Positions 42,774 to 53,385 of a stretch of 64,000 nucleotides of DNA are shown here, one piece after another. The notes under the pieces were generated by a model. It was not told the DNA's origin, did no database searches, and saw only the letters and a list, made by a program, of their open reading frames with translations. The position numbers and the translations under genes were made by a program. The stretch's first letter is position 1; each line of letters starts with the position of its first letter. This DNA comes from Yamagishiella unicocca (taxonomy: Eukaryota; Chlorophyta; Chlorophyceae; Chlamydomonadales; Volvocaceae): contig BDSL01000154.1 of NCBI GenBank assembly GCA_003116995.1, positions 98,885 to 162,884 of the forward strand, in the 5' to 3' direction.

Positions 42774-44909
42774 TTCACAGGGCTAGTAAGGACCAATCAC
42801 TAGGATTCTGGAACACACAGATCATACGTCATTAAGACTGGTCACCAGAGAACTGCCTGATACGTGATACCGGTACTGAGGGATACGAATAAATGGGTAA
42901 AGTTTGTCACGCTTCGGTTTAGTGTGGCAGGCATTCACATAGCAACAGCACAAAAATGCATCAGCTGTAGCTTATTATTTACATCTGAATGTGAGAGAAG
43001 CTCTGTAAACCATGGGTAACTTTGCGACGTGTGATGGATTCGGAGCCACAGGAGAGACAGGAGAAACAAGCTCCGTCCCGAGGGATCGCCATCTCACCAA
43101 CACCGAAACTTATATGATGGGCCTAACACAATCATTGACGCCGCTCACTGGCAACAAATGGGAACACGAGGTGCAAGCAGCACTCTTCCCAAGCGTGCTC
43201 TCTCCCAGATACTTTAGGCAGTTGGATAATGATAGTTTGTGGCATGGCGGTTCACAGCATGCCTACAAGTCCTCGGTTGCACCCTCGTGCACCGGAGGTA
43301 GGCTGTGGTGGAGGGCGTGATTTCTGCGGTTCCGGACAGTGTGTTGCAAGTCGGACATGGGCTTCTTGGGTTAGGGTCGCGAGGTGTCGATGGGCGCATG
43401 CTGGCCAGTAGGACCCTGCGGGGCGTGTGTGTTGTATTACGCCTTCTTGAAAGGGGCTTGCAAGCGGGTGTCCATTCACGTAGTAGTCGGGATACAACAG
43501 TGTTGCGCAGGTTCCGGAGAGAACGTGGCGTGTAGGACGTGTGGGTCAGCCGTTATAGAGACAAAGTCACCCTACGACAGCTGCCGTGCACGACGACCAA
43601 ACTTCACGTGTGCGGTCGCGCCTTCGCTGACGAAGGGTGACTTTGCTGGATTGGGCTAGGATTTCATTATCTAAAAATGAATACACCAGCAAAACAAGTG
43701 TTTCTGGCTACCAACACAGGAGCCGCTGCAGGCTCCCCAAACCAAGCAGATGGAGTCCGCGACCCACCGCGACCCACAAAACCAAAGTGAAGGGCCACCA
43801 ATACCCTGATATCCCCTGCCCTGAACGAACAGCGGGGCAGCCCTTGGCAGCCCTTGGCAGCCAGGACAGGGACGCCGGAATGCGGCTTACGGCGGGAGCA
43901 AACGTGGCTAAACATTCTAAAAACGAGCGGGAGTGTACGCCTTGCAACTTGCTGGTGCTACCCTTCGCCTTCGAATGAATCGAGTTTCAATGTTACCAGG
44001 AAACCGCGTGTGTCCTCTGGGCTCCTTTACGAAGGTTCGCAGCATCCGCTCAGCTGGTTGGAGGCATGAAGGATTTGGAAACAGCGCAACCCTAAGGCTG
44101 TAACCGCCTGGAGATTGCGAAGGCGTCAAGATACAATCCATCGCCATCATTGATACAGCTTACGGTGAACTTTCCATGCTGGAACTGTCGCTTTGGAAGT
44201 ACCACCGGCGCACGTACGTGCCGATACGGAAAGATCGCACGTGACTGTACGCCAACGCTTGACAAAGTTGACTACATAGATGCCTGCGTAGTCATGTTCG
44301 TGCTCGAAATCGCGGTATTTTGATTATGGAAAGGAATGGGTTTACATACATCGTCGGCCGTCTCGGATGCTTATGTGTTGGAATGAGACGGCACCGCAAG
44401 TGGCGTGCAACATAGGGCTCGATTGCAAATGAACGTGGCAGCCTAGTTGTGCATCTTGCATTATTATTCGCCGGTAGATCCTGTCAGACGCCAACTCCAC
44501 GGTACCACAGATAACATTGCCATGGACGCCGTGTGTGCAAACGCGAACATCACGTACGCGCATCGAGTAGATGACCCAGGTGCGTGATGCATACCGTGAT
44601 ATAACGTTCATGCGTGTTCATTTTCAGCCACGGCAAAGGGTTGCCGTCTTCCGGAGTGTCCGTCATAATGGGCGGTCCCTGCGATGTCCCCCTTTGCTCT
44701 CGAAATCCGCATCATAGTTGCACCATTGCTGATGTTAATTTGCAATGCTTCCGGTTGCGCCGCCATCGAACATCCTCTGGCGCTGTTGCCGTACATACGT
44801 ACCCAGTAATGTAAATTTCTACCTGTCCCCCGCTTACCGGTACCCCCTCGCCCACCTCGCCGCTTACCCGTCGCCTCTCTCCTAACTATGACCTAATTTT
44901 GCCATGCAG
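42774..44909. other. divergent intergenic region between patatin and antiporter genes
   Basis: This stretch separates the minus-strand patatin start from the first recognisable plus-strand antiporter exon. Both promoters, and any missing 5' antiporter exons, should lie here. A 12-bp perfect inverted repeat with a 60-base spacer occurs at 43562-43573 and 43634-43645 (CAAAGTCACCCT). Open frames at 43012-43320 (plus) and 44608-44796 (minus) are not recognisable. I cannot identify promoter elements. Confidence 0.4.
43441..43545 (-). CDS. possible exon of an unidentified minus-strand gene
   Basis: The minus-strand frame reads VLSGTCATLLYPDYYVNGHP then LASPFQEG, followed by a plausible donor GTAATA. 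It looks like globular protein sequence rather than random translation, but I could not find splice partners or a family. It may be a real small gene or a remnant. Confidence 0.22.
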
Positions 44910-47900
44910 CAAACTACAATTGGTGCATCGTGCCCGAGTCGGCTTACGATGCAGTCCTATTTGCCGGAGTAGCCCTGCTGGTGGCATGCGTCGTCTGCGG
45001 CCGCCTGTCAGCTGTGTGGGTGCTAGTTGCAGGTGGATACACACGGTTGACACGGTGTAGTAATTCGAAGGAGGGGCGGGGGCAAGGGGTTAGGGAGGCC
45101 GAGACGGGGAGAGGGCAGGGCCGGGGGGCATCTTGCAGCTTTGCCTTCCACCCGGCTCACCTCTGGGGCTGCTGCCGTTTGTTTGCCTGGGGGTGGGTGT
45201 TTAGGCCGTGGACGATGGCCGCCTCTTCCCTCCCGGGAGCCTAGGCGGGACACCTGGGCCGGCGAGCCAAGCCGAGCCGACCCACATCGCGGGTTTGCTC
45301 GCTGCCAGGTTTCGTTACCTGACCCAAATCATGCTGTGGCGTTGTCACCGGCCACTAGGCGGACTGACCGACCCGCACCGCACCTCCCCTGATCCATCGC
45401 CGTCGCCCTCGCCAAGTTTGCATTCCCCCCGTCCCCTATCGGTTTTATTTTTCAGTGCCGACCCACGGTTCCTCTCATACTCCCCCCCGTTCCCCCATGT
45501 TGTGTAAATTTCGCGTAACCGGGTCTCCTCGCCAACCGGGTCGCTTTGCCTCCTGCACGCTACCACCTCACACGGCATGTTCACACCTGTCTCCCGCTGA
45601 CGTCCTAATGCCAATGCTCCTTTGTTGGCGCACGGGATTCCTTCCCAGCCCGCCGCCTGAAATGCCTTCGGGGCTCCTCTTCCTATGTCGCGTAATCGGG
45701 TCTTCCCGCCTCCCCGTCCCCTCGGTCTGCCAGGCGCCCTGTGCGAGGTGGCGGCCTTCCGAGCCAATCTGGGTCGCTTCGGCAACAGCGTGGCGCTGTG
45801 GCTGGGCGGCATCCACCCCGGGGAGGTCTTCTTCTACACCTTCTTGCCGCCGCTGCTGCTGGACAGTGCGGCGCGGCTGGACTTCTTCATCTTCAAAAAG
45901 GCGCGCGCCGCAGGGTGGTTCCAGGGGCGGGCCGGCTGGGGGAAACGCCGCGATAGTGGTACGGCACCGTACGCACGTGGTGGCCGGTGTATGTTTCTGA
46001 GGCCAGGTGCTGCCGCGGGGATTGTGGCAGGGGGCGGCATTGGTGCGGTGCTGGCGGGTGGCATTCGCGGGAGAGGTCCGTCAGCAGCAGTCGGTGCGGC
46101 TGCGGGTGTAGGGCTTGAGCGGCCACGCCGAGGCGGCGGCGGCAGCGGTGATCCAGGAGGGCGGGGCTTGCGGCTCTTGAGGATGCGACCGCAGGAGGCT
46201 GCACTCTAGTCCAGCGCACCACAAGGACAGCGGGCAGGGGCAGTCGCAGTCCCCCCCGTCCCCGCTTCCCTCGCGAACGCTTCCTGCATTGCTTGGTAGG
46301 GTAGACGGCAACCAGCGAGTCAGGCCGCAGGCTAATCACGCCGTACGATGCCGCCCATGAAATTGCCGCTGATCTGGACGCCGCCTCCACCTCCGCCTCC
46401 ACCTCCGCCTCTACCTCTCCACTGCCTCTCCACTGCCACCGGCTGCCACACGCCGACATGGACGCCGCCGCGCCTCTCGTCCCCGCGGTTGCTGTCTTAC
46501 AGGTCCTGGTGCTGTCGCTGGTGTTTGCGTTCGTGCTGGTGTGCACCACAACGTTCATGGCGGTGCCGCTGATGCTGTGGGGGCTGGGACTGGGATCCCG
46601 GTACGGCTGGGGCTGGGCGGATGTGGCGCTGTTCAACGCCATGGTGGCGTCAACGGACGCGGTGGCGGGTGAGTGGGCGGCAGGCTGCTCGGGAAGTGGG
46701 GCGAAGGGAGGGAGGGGCAAGACCCACGCGGGGTGCGGGGAGGGAGGGGCAAGACGAGTACGTAGGGCAAAAGGGCGTTGGTCCCCAAGCACGCAGCCAG
46801 ATCGGGACGTACGGACGGGGCCGGAAGGAGGGGAGATGGGGCCTCCGGGGTGGTCCGGCCGCCAGGGTATGCAAGCGCAGTGTGGGTTGCTGGGGCGGTT
46901 GGAAAGGCGGGTTGGCTGCGGAGCGACAATTTGAGGTGCTCGATACACGGCCCTCGCGGCGGCGGCGGCCTAAACCCTAGACCCTAAAAACTGAAACCTA
47001 AAAACCTAAACCCCCTATACCCTAAATCCTAAACCCTAAACCCTAAACCCTAAACCCTAAACCCTAAACCCTAACCAACACTCTCCCCTTGCTTCCTCCA
47101 AACCTCCGCCCCATTCCCTGCACCTGCACCCGCACCTGCCGCTGGGATCCCTCCCTCCCTGTGCCGGCGGCCGCCAGTCACGTCCGTGCTGCGGGCGGGC
47201 GGCGCACCTGAGCTGCTCGGGGCGCTGCTGGAGGGCGAGTCGCTGTTCAACGACGCGTCGGGTGGGTCCTTGCGGGGAGGCTGGGCGGGGAGGTCGGGCA
47301 CCGGGCGGCCGGAAGAGGAAATACTGAAGCGCCTGGCCGTTGGCTTGGGGTGGGGTAAGATGGGACGGGGTGCGGAAGCGTTGGTGGTTCTGCTCCAGAC
47401 TGGGCCTTATCCCGCGAAGGTGTTGCCGTCTGAGTGGTTCGCTTGGGTGGCTTTGGGTGGTCCCGATGGCTTTGAGTGTCTTTGGGTGGATGGTGTGGGT
47501 TTGGGTGCATTTGAGCGGACCGGTGCATTTGAGCTGGGCGAATCCGTCCCGTGTGGGTAGGTCGGTGGGTTTGCACTCCCGCTGCGCTGCCTCACACCTC
47601 GGGCGCCAATCCAACTAGGCGGCGGCCAGCAGGGACCTCTGACGCCTCAGCTGCGTGGGCCCTTTCCCGCCCGCCCCCTTCTCCCTCTCCCCTTCCGAAG
47701 AACACGACTTGTTGCCTGCTGCCCGCCCGCGTCCCTTCCCCCCTTCCCCCCCCCCGGCCCCCGGGGGTCTTACTCGCCACTCCCCCCCGCCCGCCCGGGC
47801 GCTCCGGTACGCAATACTATATAAACGAGTCTCCTACACTCGTTCCCGGTGGTTCCTTCTCCTCGGTTTTCCTAAGCCTCATCCACCGGTTTCCTCGCCA

Positions 47901-50900
47901 CCCCTCCCCCCCAGGTATCGTGCTGTTCGACATCTTCCTGCGCAAGGTGCTGCAGGTAGGTGTCAAGCTGGGGCCGAGGAGGGACGGGCGGGGTCGGAAC
48001 CAGAACCGGGATTGGAACCGGAACCGGGACCCGCTCACTCGATTGGAGTTCCATTGATCAGCAGCGCAGTGGTTGGGCCGCCGCTGGCGCCTCCCTACAA
48101 GTGGAGGTTGCGGCGGCAGCGGCGGAGGCGCCATGCGCACGTCTCGCGCTGCCTGCGGCCCCCCCTCGTGGTCGTCGTGCCGGCCCTACGTCCCCGTCGA
48201 GCCGCACCCACCGCAACACACACGCAAACCCCCGGACACCTCACTGACCCCGGCTGCTGCGCCGCGGGCTCGCCTCAATAATCCACCCCACCGCGCGCAT
48301 GGGAAGGGGTGCACAGGCGACACCGGCGCGGGGTGCACAGGTGGCACCGGCGCAGGGTGCCCTGATGCTGACTGAGGACTCGCCCCCCGCAGGCGCGCCG
48401 TAAAGCCGCAGAGTCCGAGGAAGCCGCCTATGGTGGGGACGCCGCCTCCGCCTCCGCCACCGCGACAGGCTTCTGGGCGCATCACCACAGCCCGCCGCCG
48501 CCGCCGCACACTGGCTCGCCGCCGCCGCCGTCCGCGCCGTGGTGGCCGCCGCACTGGTGGCCCCCCCACGGTTTCCCACCCTGGATGGCGACGCTGGCGC
48601 CGGAGCTGGCGGCGGTGGGACGCGAGTTCGGTTGGCTGGTGGTTGGCGGGCTGGCGGTTGGCCTGGCGTGCGGCCTAGTGACAAAGTAAGACGCGCAGCC
48701 GGGCGGGTGACGAATATGACGACTCAGTGAATTCCCAAGAGGTCAATGGGGATGGCATTACCCCACCGGTTACACAACATGGGTAGCATAGCTGGCGCAT
48801 TGTCAAGTGGGGTTGGGTTGTGGACTTGAGCCCGGAGGTTTTAGCAGCTCAGCTTACTCGTCGGGGCTGCAAGCATGGGCGTGCTCGGCCGCGTTGATGA
48901 TGCGGAGGAGGCCGCGAGCGTGGCAGGGGGCCGGTGCAGCTGGTGCTTAGCTCGACGGCGAGGAGAGTTGCGACCGTGCCTCGCTAACCGCTACTCGCTC
49001 AACCCCCACCTCACCCCCCGGTCAGGTGGTCCCTGCGGCTGCTGCAGTGGCGGCGGCTCAAGCCGCACGTGGAGGTGTCCTTCACCTTCGCCGCCGGCTA
49101 CCTGTCGTTCTACATCGCCAACGCATACCTGCAGTCGTCAGGGGTCATCGCGGTGGTGGTGTTCGGGGTGTACGGCGCAGCCACGGGCACGTGGGGCCTG
49201 TCATCGCAGGTGTGGAGGAGGTGGGGGTGTATGGGGGGCCGGGTGTGTATGGGGGGGGGCGGGAGAACCCGTGGACATGACACCCGGAGAGGGATGCTGG
49301 GGTGATACGAGCTGCGGTTTCCGTGGTTGGGCTGAAAGGGGGGATGAGGGTGTCGAACCCCGGCGTGCCGCCGTGCGGTCGTGCGTGTGTGCTAAGCACA
49401 TGGTGCCTGCTCCGCCTTCCAGGGCTCCCCGCATCCGGCTGGGGATCCAGGGCGCGCAGGGGGAGACGCGGGTGGGTCCAGATGTGTATTTTCTTGCTTG
49501 GGGGGGTTTCCAGTCCCAAACGGAAGCAGTTTAGCGTGCCCTAATAGATACGGAAACAGTACCTCTTTGCGACTCAGCTTGACACCAACCCGCCGCCCTC
49601 GGCAACCCCCCCTGCCTCCGCGCCCCAGGCCCGCCGTGCCGGCGCATTCGACCGCTTCTGGGACGTCCTGGCCTTCTGCATCAACGGCCTGGTGTTCTTC
49701 CTGCTGGGGGCCTCGTCCGTCAACTACATCATCAGGTGCGGCAGGGGAGCGATGGCTGGGGATGTTGGGGCGGTCCTGGGGGCGGCGGCAGTGGCGGTGG
49801 CGGTGGCGGAGGGAGCGAGCGTAAGCGTGGAGACGACATGAAGAAGCCGAAGAAGGAGAAAATGGAGTGGGACAGGAGCGGGGGCAGTGCTGGATTCCCG
49901 GGGGAGGGGGCGGCCTAACCCGCATGTGGCGTTGGGGAGGAGTCGCTCGGCTCCCCGGCCCCAGACCCCGCACATACACATGTCCGCCACGACTGCCCGC
50001 CGCAGGCTGGGCGTGGATCTGGATCTTGAGGGCGGCGCTTCGCGATCCTTGCTGGTGGAGACGCTGCTCATGGTGAGATTCTTGTGTGTGTGTGTGTGTG
50101 TTTAAAATGCTGAGCTGAGCTGTGTGTGTGTGTGTGGCCAGATGGGGTTCGAGGCGAAACCGGTGCACCGGCAACGTAAGGAAAAAATACACGAGGCGGG
50201 AAATATCTTCGTGGGAGGGGGGAGGGATGTTATCTCATGCACGTGCCTCGCAGGGGATGCAAGCGGGTGGTCCTCCCTCCGTGCTCCTCTGCTGTCACCA
50301 AGGCAACCGCCAACGCTCTATACGCGCTAGCCCCTCACCCTACGCAAACACATAAGCCGGCCGCGCACCTTCACATCCTTCCCCCGTCCCATCCCGACCC
50401 CAACCTTCCGCCCAAAACACCAACACGCACCTCTTACGGGTTGCAGCTTCAGGAGGAAACACTTGCTCGCCCGCCTCTCGCCCCCGCCCGCTGGACCGTC
50501 ACCTTCACCGCCCTCGGTTTGTCGGCCGTGGATTCGCGGATTCTCTTATCAAGCGCCCCCCCCGCCCGCCTGCCCGCAGCTCCCCATCATGTACATCACG
50601 CTGTTCGCAATGCGCGGCCTGCTTATCGCCACCTTCTGCTACGCCGCCCGAGCCATCTGCACCCGCCGCCTCCGCCGCCAGCGCGCCAAGGCAGCCGCCG
50701 GCGCCTCCAAGGAGCCCCTTCCGCCGGACCTGAAGCCCCTTCCTCCCCAGGAACACACCGAACACGACCCCCACAACCACAACCAGCATCACCCTCACCA
50801 CCACCACGACCAACAGCAGCACCAGCAGCAGCAGGGCGCGGACACCTCACATACCTCGCATTCACACCACACCCATCACCACCAAAACCACCACACGCAC

Positions 50901-52369
50901 GCCGCCGCCGACACCACAGCGAAGCGCGAGGCGCATGAGGCGGAGGCGGCCCTGGCCGCCACTCCGGACTGGCGCGGAGTGATCTTTGCCACCGTGGGCG
51001 GGCTGCGGGGGGCGGTTTCGCTCATCATGGCGCAGATCGTGCTGGCGGCGATCAACTCGTCGCAGGAGCACCAGGGCTTTGACGCAGCGCGTGGTGGCGG
51101 CGGTGGCGGCGGCGACGGCGCGGCGGCTTCGGCGCGACGCGACAAGGAGGTCACGGCGCAGGTACGGCACCGTATGCCGCGGTGGTTGTGTCAGTTGCGG
51201 TTGAAAGAAAAAGCATCGACTGCGCACGGGGGTGAAAGATAATCCGCACCGGGGGGGTTGTGGACCCTGCAGCGATGGTGCGGGTGCGGTCTAGCGGCGT
51301 GTAGGGCTCTGGTGGAGTGGCCAGCAGTATGAGGAGGTGGCGGGTATCTTGGATCTTGGAATGCGTGCGTCACATCGTTTGGAGACACGACCGACGTGTA
51401 CATGCGTTGCTGATCCGGCCGCACGCCCTCCCCGCTACCCCCGGCTGGCTGCCCGCCTCCTCCCCCCGCCGGGGGGTCTTATAACCGGTATTTATGCCAA
51501 CCCCCCTTCCCCAACCGGTCTTAATCCTTCCGCAACCGGCCTTTATGCCACCCCCCCCCCTGGCCGCCCCGGCAGATGGTGGTGTGGACCTCCGGCTTCG
51601 TGCTCATGAGCCTGGTGGTGAACGCCCCGCTGCTGACCCCGCTCATGAGCCTGCTGAAACTCAACACCACGTCGCTCATCAAGCACCAGGTAGGTGGCGG
51701 GGTGGCAGCGGTCGGGATGCCGTACGAACGAGTGGATGCCGTACAGCGGTGTGGGGCTGGCGGTCGGCTCCGGGTCGCAGAGCGCGTCCTGCTGCGTGAG
51801 GGTATGTACGGCGAGCTAAGATAGGAGCGTTCAGGGGTCGCCGTGCCGTGCCGACCGGCTAGGATTGATTCGCTGGCGGAGAGGGGGCGACACGGCGACA
51901 GCCATAAGGCCCTGGCTACCCCACACGGGCAGATGGCGCAGATGAGGGAGCCGCGGTCGGCATACACAAGCACGTCGCAACCCTGCTTGTCAGTGCGCAC
52001 CGTCCCGCCCCTTGAGCAGTTGTCCCGTGACCCGCTCCCCTTTCGTCCCCTCCCCTCCGTCCGCGAGCTCTCGATACCTGTGTTCCAGCTAGAAGTACTC
52101 ACCCTCCTCTGCCAGTTCACCGTGTTACTCTCCTCCCCCACCCTTCCTCCCCTCCCCCCTGCCCCCCCAGGTCCGAGCCCGCGCTAAGGCCGCGCTGCGC
52201 CGCTTCACCGCCAACGCTCTGACGGAGATGAAGGCGGCCGCCGAGCTGGCCGACGGCACCGACGGCAGCGGCGGTCTGGACATGGGCCTCATGCTGCTGC
52301 GTGGGGTGGACTGGACGGCGGTGGAGCGCTCGGTAGACCTCAGCCGCAAGCTGGAAGCCGTGTTCCCAG
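44910..52369 (+). CDS. SOS1-like: antiporter membrane domain
   Basis: The first twelve exons encode the Na+/H+ exchanger domain. Landmarks: AYDAVLFAGVALLVACVVCG (first helix); GGIHPGEVFFYTFLPPLLLD, equivalent to the SOS1 segment with EIDPELLLAVFLPALLFES; WADVALFNAMVASTDAVA, which keeps the transport aspartate but has A in place of the usual P (plant ATDPVA); GALLEGESLFNDASG (plant EGESLMNDG); SFTFAAGYLSFYIANAYLQS; FDRFWDVLAFCINGLVFFLL; RGVIFATVGGLRGAVSLIMA, with the conserved arginine; and TSGFVLMSLVVNAPLLTPLM. Exon 48393-48685 inserts a Pro/His/Trp-rich stretch (PHWWPPHGFPPW) into a loop. Confidence 0.9.
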
Positions 52370-53354
52370 GTGGAGGCGGGGGGGGAGGTGTAGCGCTGGG
52401 CGCTGGGGGGGAGGAGGTTTGGGGGAAAACAGACAGCCCCTCCGAAGAACGTCAGTGTGGTCGCTTGCCTCGTGCACACGTGGCATTCGCCTGGGTACCA
52501 GCCCCACGTGCTCACATATCAACCGCCAACCACCAAGCTGGTGCAGGGTGAGAGGTGACACGCCAGCATTGGTCATGCATCCGCACCCATACCCATATAA
52601 AACTCGTCGCTACCGCTCCGTGCAGGGACGTCCCCCCCGCCAGTTGCCGCCGCCGCCGCCGCCACATCGTCAGCTGCTGCCGTACATTCCCAGCCCGAGT
52701 CCGGCGGCGCCAGGTCCCATGGGTCCCAGGTCCCGGTCTCAGGGGGTTCCGGAGCGGGCCTCAGGCGGCAGTCGTCCATGAAGCGCGCCGCCAGCAAGCG
52801 GCGGCTGCAGCGACCAGACGCGGCGTCTGAGCTGATGGAGCCGCTACTGCAGGAGGAGAGTACGGCGCTTGACGGCGCTGAGCAGGGTCTCTCCCTGGAG
52901 CCGGCCGTACGAATCCCCAGCACCGTCCGCTTCGAGGACGAGCCGGCGAAGGTCAGCGGCAATGCGTCGGGCGGCGTCATTGGCGTTGGCGGCGTTCACG
53001 CCAGCGGCGGCGGCGGCGCAGCCGTTGCCGCTGCCGCTGCAGCAGCGGAAGCCCCGAGCAGCGTTGCCGCCACCGGCGGCGGCGGCGGTGGTGGTGGCGG
53101 CGGCGGTGTTCGGGCCGGGGGTGCCATGGGTAGCGTCTTCGGCCTCCCTGGCGCCGCTGATTCCACAGCAGCAGCCATCGCCGCCGCCGCCACCGTGACA
53201 CCCCCCGCCATCGCCGCCGCCGCCGCCGGCGTCTCCGCCCTCAGCGGCGGCATCAGCTTCAAGATGCGAGCCAGCTCCAACATACCCGTTGCGCCGCCGA
53301 TGACGCCGGTGCTCAGCAGCACTCGAGGGACCATCGCCGCCGCTGCCGCCGCCG

Positions 53355-53385
<31 letters not shown>

